Source: Lysobacter sp. ISL-50 (GTDB taxonomy: Bacteria > Pseudomonadota > Gammaproteobacteria > Xanthomonadales > Xanthomonadaceae). Taken from it: a stretch of DNA of 64,000 nt. Positions within the stretch are counted from its first letter, which is position 1. Each line of letters opens with the position of its first letter. The notes beneath the pieces are model-generated. The model had not been told where the DNA came from, ran no database searches, and saw only the letters and a list, made by a program, of their open reading frames with translations. The position numbers were made by a program, and so were the translations under genes. Where the stretch lies: NCBI RefSeq assembly GCF_018612875.1, contig NZ_JAGGRI010000002.1, positions 1 to 64,000 on the forward strand, in the 5' to 3' direction. Below are positions 1 through 9,629 of this stretch, piece after piece.

Positions 1-363
1 AGAGCCACGAGTGCGGTGCTTTCGCAGGCAGGTCCCGCAGTGGGCATCCTGCCCACGGCGGGACCCGGCGCACGTCCATGTGCGCCGCCCTCCGGGTGTC
101 CCTGGTCTCGCGAGTTACTAGCGGCGCCCAGCCAAAGCCGAGCAGGGCAAAGCAAAGCAAAGCAAAGCAAAGCCAAGCAAGGCAAGGCAAGGCCAAGCAA
201 GGCAAGGCCAAGCAGGGCAAGGCCAAGCAGGGCCAAGCAGAGCAAGGCAAAGGACAGATCAGCCCGTTTTTACAGGAGGCGAGCACCCGCCCCCACCGTG
301 TAAAGTGACGGCGCCGGGTCCGCCCGGTGGGGGGACGATCGCGATCGCGTCGAGGGGATACGA
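1..363. other. Non-coding left edge
   Basis: I see no convincing gene in this stretch. The possible reading frames here are low-complexity Lys/Ala/Gln/Ser translations of the short repeat at about 146-252. The last 60 bases are the upstream region of the gene starting at 364 and show no clear promoter. Confidence 0.5.
146..252. repeat. Degenerate pentanucleotide microsatellite (CAAAG/CAAGG)
   Basis: The stretch is built almost only of CAAAG, CAAGG, CCAAG and CAGGG words in 5-base register. The first units are pure (caaagcaaagcaaag) and later ones are increasingly degenerate. A 5-base period is typical of slipped-strand expansion. It lies about 110 bases before the gene at 364, so copy-number change could alter its promoter, but nothing shows that directly. 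Confidence 0.75.
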
Positions 364-852
364 GTGCAACAAGCAATCCGACTGGCCGGCTTCTTCGCCG
401 CGCATGGCGTGTGGAGCGTCGCCGACGGCGAAACCCTGATTCCTATGTACGCCTTCGAAACCGCCGAAGGCGCGCGGCACATGGCCCGCTACGCCACGGA
501 AGAACCGGAGACCGGCGTCGGCGAGGCGCGCGCGCGGCTGGCGCTCAATCCCGACGAGGCCCGCCACGCCGTCATGGTCCACGACGGCTACATCACCCTG
601 CCGTCGGGCCGCACCGATGCGCTGATCCTGGCGGTGCGCGATTACGCCAACGACCTCGCCATGACCCTGGCCATCCCCTATCGCAACGCCGCCCACCCGC
701 AAGGCTTCGCCGTGCACCGGCCCAAGTTCCTGGACTGGCGCGGCGACAGCGAACCGGACTACGAGGTCCTGGGCGAAAGCTTCTTCGCCGGCGTGGAAGA
801 ACACGAAATGGGCGACCGCGTCTGGCAGGCCAAGCTCGACGATTCGCTCTGA
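364..852 (+). CDS. Hypothetical protein, 162 aa
   Basis: This is an open frame with GTG start and TGA stop, host-like codon use and third-position G/C bias. The protein is soluble and acidic, without signal peptide or membrane segment. I do not recognise a family. It contains an acidic C-terminal region (FFAGVEEHEMGDRVWQ) and a central segment suggesting a mixed alpha/beta fold. The start is uncertain because no strong ribosome site precedes the GTG. It stands alone, with 166 bases before the multicopper oxidase gene. Confidence 0.6.
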   Translation: MQQAIRLAGFFAAHGVWSVADGETLIPMYAFETAEGARHMARYATEEPETGVGEARARLALNPDEARHAVMVHDGYITLPSGRTDALILAVRDYANDLAMTLAIPYRNAAHPQGFAVHRPKFLDWRGDSEPDYEVLGESFFAGVEEHEMGDRVWQAKLDDSL

Positions 853-1018
853 GCCGATGCCGGGCCGGGCTCCGGCATTGACCCGCGTCACAGAAGCGCA
901 GCGCGCCGGCGGAAACTGCAACCTTCGACGTGGATGATGTCGGGTCGCCCGCGCAGGCCGCGCGCGCACCGTCCGAGCCGCCCGCCCAAACCCGCCAGAC
1001 CATGGGGACCGCGTACCG

Positions 1019-2656
1019 ATGAGCGATCCGCAACGCCGCCGTTTCCTTATCGGCCTCGCCGTGGGCGGAGCGGCGACCGTGGCGGGCCCGGTGGCGATGT
1101 GGCGCTGGACCGGCGGCCACGGCCACACGCTGGCGTCGGCGCCGGATCTGCAATTGCTGCCGCCCGACGCGCGCTTCGTCCAGCCGCTGCGCCTGCCCGG
1201 CGGCGAAGGCCTGATGGCGCAGATCGATCTCGACCACGACATCGACCTGAGCGCGCAGAGCATCGCCCAGGGCCTGTTCCCCGGCGCGGCGACCACGCTG
1301 TGGTCCTACGTCGGCAAGCTCGGCTCAGGCGACGCGATCAATCCGCTGCTGCGCGCGCGCCGCGGCGACGTCATCGACGTCGGCCTGGACAATCGCCTCA
1401 GCGAGGCCACCACCATCCACTGGCACGGCCTGTCGGTCGATGAAGCCAACGACGGCAGCGGCCTGCATCCGCTGGCGGCGGGACAGCGCCGCCGCTATCG
1501 CCTGCGCATCGATAATCGCGCCGGCCTGTACTGGTATCACGCCCATCCGCACGGCCGCACCGGCGTGCAGTTGCAGCGCGGCCTGGCCGGGCTGCTGCTG
1601 ATCGAGGACGAAGAAGAACTCGCCCTGCGCGCGCGCCTGGGCATGCGCTGGGGCGAACGCGATCTGCCGCTGATGATCAGCGACAAACAAGTCGCCACCG
1701 ACAACGCCATCGTCTACAAGGACGGCGCCGACGACTGGATCGGCAATCGCGTGCTGGTCAACTGGACGCCCGAGCCGTATCTGGACGTGATCCCGGCCTG
1801 GTACCGCTTCCGTCTGGCCAACGTCGCTAACGCGCGCCTGCTGCGGCCGTGCTTCCAGGCCGGCGACAAAGTGTTGCCGACGCAGTTGATCGGCTGCGAC
1901 GGCGGTTTGCTCGAACGCGCCTGGCCGATCGACGACGTGTTTCTGGCGCCGGCCCAGCGCGTGGACGTGCTGGTCGATTTCAGCGCGCTCGCGCCCGGCG
2001 ACAAGGTCGTGCTGCGCAGCCTGGAATACGTGGCGATGGAGAACGAAGACGAATCGGGCGCGTTCCTGCCCGATCCGATGGGCGACCATCCCGGCGCCGC
2101 GGCGATGGGCGAGGCGTTGGACCTGATGGAACTGCGGGTGATCGATTGCGCGCCGCGCGACCGCCCGCCGGCGCGGTTGCCGGACCTGAGTGCGATCTCG
2201 AAGATCCCGCCGCTGCCCGACACCGGCGACTGGCCGCTGCGCGCGCTGCGCCTGCGCATGGACGAGGAAGGCCGCTGGTTCATCAACGACTGGAACTTCC
2301 ACATCAACGGTCACGAGCCGGCGTTCTCGATCAAGCGCGGCAGCCGCGAGGTCTGGGAAATCCGCAACAGCATGACCAGCATGCCGCACCCGATCCATCT
2401 GCACGGTTTCCAGTTCCGCGTGTTGTCGCGCGCGATCAGCCCGCCCGACATCCGCGGCCGTCAGGTCGCGCCGGGCGGCTTGAATCCGCAGGACATGGGC
2501 TTCAACGACACCGTGGTGGTCTGGCCCGGCGAGATCGTGCGGCTGGCCATCGATTTCTCGCAACCCTTCACCGGCACCCAGCGTTACATGCTTCATTGCC
2601 ACAACCTCGAACACGAGGACATGGGCATGATGCTGACGTTCGCGGTGACGGACTGA
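1019..2656 (+). CDS. Multicopper oxidase, Tat-exported (laccase/CopA-like)
   Basis: This is a periplasmic copper enzyme that oxidises a reducing substrate (Cu(I), Mn(II) or phenolics) and reduces O2 to water. The N-terminus QRRRFLIGLAVGGAA is a Tat signal (twin Arg at residues 6-8), as expected for a folded cuproprotein. Paired copper motifs are present: HWHG (134-137) and YWYHAHPHG (about 170-178) at the N-terminal end, HPIHLHG (about 458-464) and HCHNLEHEDMGMM (526-538) at the C-terminal end. The last has Cys527, His532 and Met537 as type-1 copper ligands. At 545 aa it has three-cupredoxin-domain length and lacks the Met-rich insert of CueO/CopA. The FKBP lipoprotein gene starts 36 bases downstream, so co-transcription is likely. 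The true substrate cannot be read from sequence. Confidence 0.93.
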   Translation: MSDPQRRRFLIGLAVGGAATVAGPVAMWRWTGGHGHTLASAPDLQLLPPDARFVQPLRLPGGEGLMAQIDLDHDIDLSAQSIAQGLFPGAATTLWSYVGKLGSGDAINPLLRARRGDVIDVGLDNRLSEATTIHWHGLSVDEANDGSGLHPLAAGQRRRYRLRIDNRAGLYWYHAHPHGRTGVQLQRGLAGLLLIEDEEELALRARLGMRWGERDLPLMISDKQVATDNAIVYKDGADDWIGNRVLVNWTPEPYLDVIPAWYRFRLANVANARLLRPCFQAGDKVLPTQLIGCDGGLLERAWPIDDVFLAPAQRVDVLVDFSALAPGDKVVLRSLEYVAMENEDESGAFLPDPMGDHPGAAAMGEALDLMELRVIDCAPRDRPPARLPDLSAISKIPPLPDTGDWPLRALRLRMDEEGRWFINDWNFHINGHEPAFSIKRGSREVWEIRNSMTSMPHPIHLHGFQFRVLSRAISPPDIRGRQVAPGGLNPQDMGFNDTVVVWPGEIVRLAIDFSQPFTGTQRYMLHCHNLEHEDMGMMLTFAVTD

Positions 2657-2692
2657 TCCGATATTCCGCACGCCGTTCCCGGGAGCTTTCGT

Positions 2693-3469
2693 ATGCCGCG
2701 TCCGTCCCTGTCCCCGCTCGCGCTGTCGTTGTCGGCGTTGTTGGCGCTGAGCGCCTGCACGGCTTCGAAGGATTCCAGCCAGGGCGGCGAAAACGCGACC
2801 GCCGCGCCGGCGCTGACCGCGGCGCAGGTGAGCGGCGAGAAAGCCAGGATCAGCTACATCGTCGGCCGCGACTTCGCCGCCAACATCGAGCCGATCCGCG
2901 GCGAGCTCGATACCGAACTGGTGCTGCGCGCGATCCGCGACGCCCAGGCCGGGCGCGCGTCCTTGTTCGACGAAGCGCAGAGCAAGAAGATCCGCGAAGG
3001 CTTCAGCGAACATCTGCGCGGCGCGCACGATGCGCAGGTCAAGGCGGTGGCCGCGCGCAATCTGGAAACCGGCGCTGCGTTCCTGAAGAAGAACGCGCAG
3101 GTCGCCGGAGTCGAGACCACGGCTTCGGGCCTGCAGTATCAGGTGCTGCGCGAAGGCAAGGGCGCGCATCCCAAGGCCAGCGACACGGTGCGGGTGAATT
3201 ACCTCGGCCGGCTGCTCGACGGCAGCAAGTTCGAAAGCACCTACGACACCGATCATCCGGCCGAATTCGTATTGGCGCAGGTGATGCCCGGCTGGACCGA
3301 GGGCGTGCAACTGATGACGCCGGGCGCGAAGTACCGGTTCTGGGTTCCGGCCAAGCTGGCTTACGGCGAGCGCGGCATGGCCGGGCAGATCGAGCCGAAT
3401 TCGGTGCTGGATTTCGAGATCGAGTTGTTGGAGATCGCGGGCGAGGGTGGGCCTGTGCACGATGAGTGA
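2693..3469 (+). CDS. FKBP-type peptidyl-prolyl isomerase, lipoprotein
   Basis: This is a periplasmic folding catalyst that isomerises X-Pro bonds. The signal peptide ends in a lipobox (LALSAC, lipidated Cys22), so it should be membrane-anchored. Residues about 45-130 form the helical N-terminal domain of FkpA/Mip-type proteins (VSGEKARISYIVGRDF). Residues about 145-250 form the FKBP domain (SDTVRVNYLGRLLDG, VMPGWTEGVQLM, YGERGMAG, LDFEIELLEI). At 258 aa the length is normal for FkpA/Mip. It lies 36 bases after the multicopper oxidase and may help periplasmic folding, but the pairing may be incidental. It ends just before a REP-type inverted repeat. Confidence 0.92.
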   Translation: MPRPSLSPLALSLSALLALSACTASKDSSQGGENATAAPALTAAQVSGEKARISYIVGRDFAANIEPIRGELDTELVLRAIRDAQAGRASLFDEAQSKKIREGFSEHLRGAHDAQVKAVAARNLETGAAFLKKNAQVAGVETTASGLQYQVLREGKGAHPKASDTVRVNYLGRLLDGSKFESTYDTDHPAEFVLAQVMPGWTEGVQLMTPGAKYRFWVPAKLAYGERGMAGQIEPNSVLDFEIELLEIAGEGGPVHDE

Positions 3470-3480
3470 GGGGGTTTTTC

Positions 3481-3686
3481 GCGATCTGAGCGGAAAGCAT
3501 CGGGGCTGAAGCCCCTCCCACAACAGACCTCGCGGCTTCGCGCGATCGTTCTGAAAAACGCGCCTGCGCGGCACGGCTATCGATGTCAGTGTCGATGAAT
3601 AGTCACAGCCAACGGATCGGCGCGACAGATCATCGAAGTCTGTTGTGGGAGGGGCTTCAGCCCCGATGCTCTGCGCTCAGATCGCC
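3481..3686. repeat. REP-type element with long terminal inverted repeats
   Basis: Two nearly identical ~47-base arms in opposite orientation (3481-3527 and 3640-3686) differ at only a few bases and contain the core cggggctgaagcccc. About 110 bases of unrelated DNA separate them. Together with flanks it fills the 395-base gap between the FKBP and phosphoesterase genes, and nothing else is recognised in the gap. The same core recurs near 9.6-10.6 kb and 22.2-22.6 kb. It may serve as a transcription end for the upstream pair, or be a mobilised REP/BIME unit whose transposase is elsewhere. Confidence 0.85.
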
Positions 3687-3864
3687 ACAACCCGCCACAT
3701 CACCCGCCCAGGCGCCCAACTTGTGACCGCAACCTCAGCCAGGCGAGCAACGGCCGCGAAATCCGTCGCAATCGTGTAGCAGTTTTCCGGCCACACTCCG
3801 CAGCCATCGCCTGCCGCAACGCCGCGATTCCGTCCCAGCCACTCCCCGTCTTCGGAGACAGCCA

Positions 3865-5613
3865 GTGAACCTCAAGCTCAAGGGCGCGACCGCCCATGGC
3901 GCCATCGCCACGTTGTTGATCGGCGCCGCCGTGCTCGCCCCGGCGCAGGCCGGCCAGCGCACCTTGCAACTGTCCGAGGACGGCACCCACAGCAAGCCGA
4001 TCGCCGCCGCGTCCGCGCTGCGCGCCACGCCGCTGGCCCAGGCCGTGTCCGACCGCGTCTGCGAAAGCGGCGCCCAGTGGCTGCGGGTCGGCTTCAAGCA
4101 GCTCAAGCTGTCGGGCTACGACTCGCTGGTGCTGACCAGCAGCGGCGGCGACAAGCTGGTGTTCGAAGGCCAACACTGGAACCAGCGCAGCTTCACCACC
4201 CGCGCGCTGCGCGGCGAGTGCGTGGACATCAAGCCTTACTTCAGCCAGCCCGACAGCGCCTTCCAGCTCGATCGCTACGAATACAGCGCGGTGCCGCTGG
4301 ACAAGGCCACCGTGGTCGTGGCCGGCGCCGGCGACATCTGCGACACCAGCGGCAACGCCTGCCAGGGCACGTCCGACCTGATCGTATCGATCAGCCCGAC
4401 CGCGGTGTTCACCGCCGGCGACAACGCCTACAGCAGCGGTACGCTGACCGAATACAACAACCGCTACGCGCCGACCTGGGGCCGCTTCAAGGCGCTGACC
4501 AGCCCGTCGCCGGGCAACCACGACTACAGCACCTCCGGCGCCAGCGGCTACTTCGACTACTTCAACGGCGTCGGCAACCAGACCGGCCCGGCCGGCGATC
4601 GCAGCAAGGGTTATTACAGCTGGGATGTCGGCGACTGGCATTTCATCGCCCTCAACACCATGAGCGGCGGCACCGTCGCCAGCACGCAGATCAATTGGCT
4701 CAAGAGCGATCTGTCGGCGAACACCAAGCCCTGCACCGCGGCTTACTTCCACCATCCGCTGGTCAGCCGCGGCAGCTACAGCGGCTACACCCAGGTCAAG
4801 CCGATCTGGGACGCGCTGTACGCGGCCAAGGCCGATCTGGTGCTGGTCGGCCACGAACACAACTATCAGCGCTACGGCAAGATGAATCCGAGCCAGGCCG
4901 CCGCCAGCGACGGCATCCGCCAGGTGCTGGTCGGCACCGGCGGACGCGCGTTCTACAGCATCAGCGGTAGCCACCCGCTGTTGGAAGCCAGCAACTCCAG
5001 CACCTTCGGCGTGTTGAAGCTGACCCTGACCGCCAGCGGCTACACCGGCGATTTCGTGCCGCGCGCCGGCAGCAGCTACACCGATCACTTCACCGGCACC
5101 TGCAACAAGGGCGGCAGCCCGACGCAATCGCTGACGCTCAACGCGGTGCGCGACGTCACGGTCAAGTCCGGCGGCAGCCGCGACAACAGCGCGACCTTGT
5201 TCGCCGACGGCAGCGACGGCGGCCAGGTGCTGCGCGGCCTGATGGGCTGGAACGTGTCCAGCGCCAGCGGCCTCAACCTCACCGGCGCGCAGGTCAAGCT
5301 GCAGGTCAGCGACAGGTCCGCCGGCGCCTATGATCTGTATCAGGTCACCGCCGCCTGGACCGAAGCGAACGCGACCTACAGCGGCGCCACCTACGGCACC
5401 AAGCTGGGCTCGGTCACGCCGAACGCGACCGGCGCGCAGTACATCACCCTCAACGCCGCCGGCCTGCAACTGGTCAAGAACTGGGCTTCGGGCGCGGTCG
5501 CCAACAACGGCGTGATCCTGGTGCCGGCGTCGGGCGTCACCGACGGCGTGGACTGGTCCTCGCGCGAAGGCGCCAACGCGCCGCAGCTGCTGCTGAGCTA
5601 CACCACGCCGTAA
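3865..5613 (+). CDS. Secreted metallophosphoesterase with C-terminal DNRLRE-type domain
   Basis: This is an exported phosphatase of the purple-acid-phosphatase/calcineurin fold that probably hydrolyses extracellular phosphomonoesters. It has a signal peptide (cleavage near AQAG, residue about 30) and a ~120-residue N-terminal beta domain. The dinuclear metal motifs are GDIC (about 156), GDNAY (about 188), GNHDY (about 216), HHP (about 295) and [10 protein letters not shown] (about 329). From residue about 425 a second beta-sandwich domain begins ([17 protein letters not shown] to LLLSYTTP), resembling DNRLRE/CBM96-type modules attached to secreted hydrolases. At 582 aa the length is normal for this two-domain type. 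It is a single gene with REP DNA before it and a strong terminator after it. The natural substrate is not evident. Confidence 0.88.
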   Translation: MNLKLKGATAHGAIATLLIGAAVLAPAQAGQRTLQLSEDGTHSKPIAAASALRATPLAQAVSDRVCESGAQWLRVGFKQLKLSGYDSLVLTSSGGDKLVFEGQHWNQRSFTTRALRGECVDIKPYFSQPDSAFQLDRYEYSAVPLDKATVVVAGAGDICDTSGNACQGTSDLIVSISPTAVFTAGDNAYSSGTLTEYNNRYAPTWGRFKALTSPSPGNHDYSTSGASGYFDYFNGVGNQTGPAGDRSKGYYSWDVGDWHFIALNTMSGGTVASTQINWLKSDLSANTKPCTAAYFHHPLVSRGSYSGYTQVKPIWDALYAAKADLVLVGHEHNYQRYGKMNPSQAAASDGIRQVLVGTGGRAFYSISGSHPLLEASNSSTFGVLKLTLTASGYTGDFVPRAGSSYTDHFTGTCNKGGSPTQSLTLNAVRDVTVKSGGSRDNSATLFADGSDGGQVLRGLMGWNVSSASGLNLTGAQVKLQVSDRSAGAYDLYQVTAAWTEANATYSGATYGTKLGSVTPNATGAQYITLNAAGLQLVKNWASGAVANNGVILVPASGVTDGVDWSSREGANAPQLLLSYTTP

Positions 5614-5640
5614 ACGCATCAAGCCCTTTCGTCGCGCACG

Positions 5641-5675
5641 AACGACAACGCCCGCGAATCGCGGGCGTTGTCGTT
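5641..5675. terminator. Strong hairpin terminator between convergent genes
   Basis: Two perfect 17-base arms (5641-5657 and 5659-5675, beginning aacgacaacgcccgc) leave an almost closed loop and end in GTTT/AAC tracts. It lies between the converging phosphoesterase gene and the gene at 5719-6183 and probably works in both directions. Confidence 0.85.
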
Positions 5676-5718
5676 TGCATCGGTGCTGGCGGTAAGCGTT
5701 CGGTGCCGCGTCTTGGTT

Positions 5719-6183
5719 TCAGCTCATCTGCAGAACCGGACGCGGATTCGTACTCGAATTCGCGCCGGTGCCGAGCATGAGCTTGACCGATTCCTTGATG
5801 CGTTCGGCGCCGCCGAGCTTGACCGCGGCGATCAGGCGCTCGCCGATGGTCCGGCTTTCGTCGGCGGTGCTGGTGTGAGCGCCGAGAATCGCCAGGCCTT
5901 TTTCGGTCAGGCGATAACGCAGCGCCACGTGCACGAACGGAACGCCGTTCAACGACTCCTTGACGCAGGCGGTGCTGCGCAGATAACCCTCGTCCATCAA
6001 CCACTCGAACGTCGCGCCGCAGGCGAGCACCGCCGCGGCCATGGCCTCGCGATTGGACGGGTCGACACCCGGCATGTGACGCGCCGATTCCTCGGCGTTG
6101 AAGCGCGCTACGACGGGATGCTGCTCGAACGCCGCGGCGCAGATCCGAGCAGTGGCAATGCTGAAAACTTCGATGTTTTTCAT
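5719..6183 (-). CDS. Hypothetical protein, possible winged-helix fold, 154 aa
   Basis: The minus-strand ATG is preceded by a G-rich ribosome site. The protein is soluble. FEWLMDEGYLRS followed by HVALRYRLTEKGLAILG reads like the recognition helix and wing of a winged-helix domain, which suggests a small regulator or regulator-like protein. I do not recognise a named family. About 240 bases of relatively AT-rich DNA separate it from the fucosidase gene end, so it should have its own promoter. Confidence 0.6.
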   Translation of the reverse strand: MKNIEVFSIATARICAAAFEQHPVVARFNAEESARHMPGVDPSNREAMAAAVLACGATFEWLMDEGYLRSTACVKESLNGVPFVHVALRYRLTEKGLAILGAHTSTADESRTIGERLIAAVKLGGAERIKESVKLMLGTGANSSTNPRPVLQMS

Positions 6184-6424
6184 GAATGACGCCCCCTGAC
6201 GTCCTTGCTATTTACGAGGGCATTACGTAAAGACGGCGTGATGAAAGAAGCGCTAAGAAATTGAAAAATAAAGCCTGTTTCTTGCGCTTCGTCGCGTCTG
6301 AATTGTGATGAAAGCAGGCAAGACCATGACAAACTGACCCGGCGCGACACAAGCCGTACGCGTTACGGCACCCGCGAAGGCGAGCGTCGATCAGATACAT
6401 GAACGAGTGGCGGCTCCGAAAGAT

Positions 6425-7879
6425 TCAAGTTTCGGCTGGAGCCAATTCGATCACCGTGTCGATGCTATCGGGCAGCGTCGCAGGCAATGCGATCAGCGCG
6501 TCCTTGCCGTCGCGGCGAACGCTCAGTTCGCGACCGCCGTCGAGCAATCGCGCGCGCTGCGCGCCGGCCGCGCGCACACGCAGCTCGCCGCCGGCCGGGC
6601 GCTCGAACACGTGCAGGTACAAGCGCCCGTCCTTGGCGGTGATCCGGCCCCAGTCCACCGCATCGAGCGGGCTGGCCTGGGTGGCGTAGATCGAATCGCC
6701 GTTGCGCCGCAGCCATGCGCCGATCTCGCGCAGGCGCTGCACGCTCGCCGGCGGCACGGTGCCGTCGGCCATCGGCCCGATGTTGAGCAACAGATTGCCG
6801 CCCTTGCTGGCGGTGTCGGCCAGATCGCGCACCAGTTCGCGCGTGGATTTCCACTTCGTATCCAGCGCGCTGTAGCCCCAGGTGCCGTTCATCGTCATGC
6901 ACGCTTCCCAGTCCACGCCGGCCACGCCGCGCGCGGGAATCGCCTGCTCGGGCGTGGTGAAGTCGCCATGCGCGCGATCGAACCACTGCAGGCTGCCCTG
7001 CGGATCGTCGTAGCCGAGCGAGCGATACAGGCGATTGTTCATGACGATGTTCGGCTGCGCTTTGCGCACCATCGCCATCAGCTCGCTCGCGCGCCAGGTT
7101 TCGCCTTCGGCGCCGGGATTGGAGTAGTCCCACCACAGCACGTCGATCGGGCCGTAGTGCTCGACCAACTCGCGCACCTGCGCGTGCAGGAAGTCCTGAT
7201 AAGCCTTCAAGTCGGCGCGCTTGGCGTAGTCGGGATCGTCCTTGTCGCCGGCCTTTTCCAGCGGATGCGGCAGCGGGTGTTCGAGACGGGCGAAATCGCG
7301 GTACGGATACGCCGGGTGATGCCAGTCGATCACCGAGTGATACAGGCCGACCTTCAAGCCCTCGGCGCGCGCGGCCTGGACGATTTCGCGGACCAGATCG
7401 CGGCCGGTGGCGTCCTTGGCGTCGAAGTCGCTGACCGCGCTGTCGTGCAGGGCGAAGCCTTCGTGATGCTTGCTGGTGAACACGAGATACTTCGCGCCCG
7501 ATTGCCTGGCCAGCCGCGCCCATTGCCGGGCGAAGCCGGGCTTGGGCTTGAACAGCGGCAGCATCTGCCGGGCGTATTCGGCGGTCGGCACGTGCGCGGT
7601 GCGCTCGATCCATTCCGCCGTGCCCTGCATCGGCTGGCCGTTCCAGCGTCCGGCCGCGCCCGAATACAGGCCCCAGTGCACGAACAGGCCGAAGCGCGCT
7701 TCGCGCCACCAGCGCATGCGCGCGTCGAACGCGGCCTGGCTTTCGCTGGGCGCGGTCACCGCCGGCTTCGGCACCGCCGCGGCGGGCGTGGCGGCGAATG
7801 CGGACGAGGCGAACACCGCACAGGCCAGCGCCGCGCTCACGGCGCGCGCTGCGAGACTTTGGACAATCGCGAAGGACAT
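6425..7879 (-). CDS. Alpha-L-fucosidase, GH29, exported
   Basis: This retaining glycoside hydrolase removes terminal L-fucose from glycans in the periplasm or outside. I start it at the second Met (MSFAIVQSLAARAV), which gives a compact signal peptide ending ASSAFA. An upstream in-frame ATG at 7909 would add ten residues. Family marks are RFGLFVHWGLYSG, KYLVFTSKHHEGFALHDS, LKVGLYHSVIDWHHP and the nucleophile strand IDVLWWDYS. The C-terminal part ending LPDSIDTVIELAP is the usual small beta domain. At 484 aa it has standard GH29 length. It is transcribed away from a second GH29 gene across a ~270-base divergent promoter region. Confidence 0.93.
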   Translation of the reverse strand: MSFAIVQSLAARAVSAALACAVFASSAFAATPAAAVPKPAVTAPSESQAAFDARMRWWREARFGLFVHWGLYSGAAGRWNGQPMQGTAEWIERTAHVPTAEYARQMLPLFKPKPGFARQWARLARQSGAKYLVFTSKHHEGFALHDSAVSDFDAKDATGRDLVREIVQAARAEGLKVGLYHSVIDWHHPAYPYRDFARLEHPLPHPLEKAGDKDDPDYAKRADLKAYQDFLHAQVRELVEHYGPIDVLWWDYSNPGAEGETWRASELMAMVRKAQPNIVMNNRLYRSLGYDDPQGSLQWFDRAHGDFTTPEQAIPARGVAGVDWEACMTMNGTWGYSALDTKWKSTRELVRDLADTASKGGNLLLNIGPMADGTVPPASVQRLREIGAWLRRNGDSIYATQASPLDAVDWGRITAKDGRLYLHVFERPAGGELRVRAAGAQRARLLDGGRELSVRRDGKDALIALPATLPDSIDTVIELAPAET

Positions 7880-8150
7880 CGAAGCGTTCCGGCACAGGGC
7901 GAACCGCATCGGAACAAATGCGGGGCGATGCAGTCAACCGTTACGCGTCGTCAGCGTCATGAATCGGCGACCGGTTTTGTCGATGTTTGCATCGATTTGG
8001 ATATGCGCGGAAAAATCAAAAACGCGCGCATGCGTCAAAAGAAATCCAAACGCCGCATGTTGGCGCGATCGCGCCGGCCGATGGCGAACCTCGCGCCGAT
8101 CCGCACTAGACTTCGACCATCATCGCCGCGTCCCCGACCGCAGGAGCTTC

Positions 8151-9629
8151 ATGGATCGTCGCCGTTTTCTCGTGACCACCTCCACCGTCGCCGCGCTGGG
8201 CGCGGCGCCTTTGGCCGATGCGTTGGCCGGCGCCTCCGCGCAGCACGCGCACGCCGATGCCGACGCGGCGCCATCGCGGCCGCGACCGAGCCCGCAGCAA
8301 CTGGCCTGGCAGCGCGAAGAGCTGGCGATGTTCGTGCACTTCACCATCAACACCTTCACCGACCGCGAATGGGGCGAAGGCTCGGAAGACCCGCGGGTGT
8401 TCGATCCCAGCGACCTGGATGCGCGGCAGTGGGCGCGCGCGGCCAAGGCCGGCGGTTTCCGCAGCCTGATCCTGACCGCCAAGCATCACGACGGCTTCTG
8501 CCTGTGGCCCAGCGCGACCACCGCGCACAGCGTGCGCAGCAGCCCGTGGCGCGGCGGCCAGGGCGATGTGGTGCGCGAATTCGTCGAGGCCTGTCGCGCG
8601 GAAAACCTCGGCGTGGGGTTCTATCTCTCGCCCTGGGACCGGCACGAGCCGCGCTACGGCAGCGGCAAGGCCTACGACGACTTCTACATCGCGCAACTCA
8701 CGGAACTGTTGAGCGGTTACGGCCCGGTGGTCGAAGTCTGGTTCGACGGCGCCAACGGCGAAGGCCCCAACGGCAAGCGCCAGGCCTACGACTGGCCGCG
8801 CATCCATCGCACCGTGCGCGAACTGCAGCCGCGGGCGATGATCTTTTCCGACGCCGGGCCGGACCTGCGCTGGATCGGCAACGAACGCGGCGTGGCCGGC
8901 AGCACCTGTTGGTCGATGGTCGATCCCGTGCGCGTGCCGCACGCCGGTTTCGACCGGCCCTGGGTCGGCGAAGCCCTGCAGCAGGGCGATCCGCAGGGCG
9001 CGGTGTGGCGGCCGGGCGAAACCGATGTGTCGATCCGCCCGGGCTGGTTCTGGCACGCGGCCGAAGACGCCAAGGTGCGCAGCGCCGATGGCCTGATCGA
9101 TCTGTATTTCAGCTCGGTCGGCCGCAACAGCAAGCTGCTGCTGAACGTGCCGCCGACCCGCGCCGGCCGCTTCCACGACACCGACGTGGCGAACCTGGCG
9201 CAGTTCGCGCGCAAACGCGAAGCGATCTTCGCCGGCGGCAATCTGCTCGCCGGTGCGCGCGTGCGCGCCAGTTCCAGCGCCGACGCGCATCCGCCCGCGC
9301 ATGCGCTCGACGGCGATCCGCAGCGATTCTGGATGCCGGCGGCGCCGGCGCGCTCGGGTTGGATCGAGTTCGAGTTCGACCGTCCGATCGAGTTCGACAC
9401 GCTGTGCCTGACCGAAGCGATCGAACACGGGCAGCACATCGCCAATCACCGCTTCGACGCCTGGCGCGACGGGCGCTGGCAGACCTTCGCCTGGGGCACG
9501 ACCATCGGCTGCAAGCGCCTGGAGCGCTTCGACCCCGTGCGCGCGCAACGGCTGCGCCTGGAAGTCGAGTTCGCCTATGCGACCCCGGCGCTGAGCTCGG
9601 TGGCTCTGTATCGCAGCAGCCCGGCGTAG
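8151..9629 (+). CDS. Alpha-L-fucosidase, GH29, with C-terminal carbohydrate-binding-like domain
   Basis: This is a second GH29 enzyme, clearly different from its divergent neighbour. The start ATG at 8151 follows CAGGAG and opens a Tat-like signal (MDRRRFLVTTSTVAALGAAP). Catalytic-domain motifs are LAMFVHFTINTFTDREWGEG, FRSLILTAKHHDGFCLWPS and VGFYLSPWDRHEP, with nucleophile strand VVEVWFDGANGEG. Residues about 365-492 form a discoidin-like (F5/8 type C) domain (ASSSADAHPPAHALDGDPQ, WIEFEFDRPIEFDTLCL). Length is 492 aa. The last ~93 bases of the gene are the first copy of a five-unit tandem repeat that runs far beyond the stop. The pair of GH29 genes suggests processing of fucosylated host or polysaccharide glycans. 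Confidence 0.92.
   Translation: MDRRRFLVTTSTVAALGAAPLADALAGASAQHAHADADAAPSRPRPSPQQLAWQREELAMFVHFTINTFTDREWGEGSEDPRVFDPSDLDARQWARAAKAGGFRSLILTAKHHDGFCLWPSATTAHSVRSSPWRGGQGDVVREFVEACRAENLGVGFYLSPWDRHEPRYGSGKAYDDFYIAQLTELLSGYGPVVEVWFDGANGEGPNGKRQAYDWPRIHRTVRELQPRAMIFSDAGPDLRWIGNERGVAGSTCWSMVDPVRVPHAGFDRPWVGEALQQGDPQGAVWRPGETDVSIRPGWFWHAAEDAKVRSADGLIDLYFSSVGRNSKLLLNVPPTRAGRFHDTDVANLAQFARKREAIFAGGNLLAGARVRASSSADAHPPAHALDGDPQRFWMPAAPARSGWIEFEFDRPIEFDTLCLTEAIEHGQHIANHRFDAWRDGRWQTFAWGTTIGCKRLERFDPVRAQRLRLEVEFAYATPALSSVALYRSSPA

Noticed and set aside
16-308. Lys/Ala/Gln-rich small proteins at the left edge
   Set aside because: Low-complexity reading of the pentanucleotide repeat in two frames, with no ribosome site.
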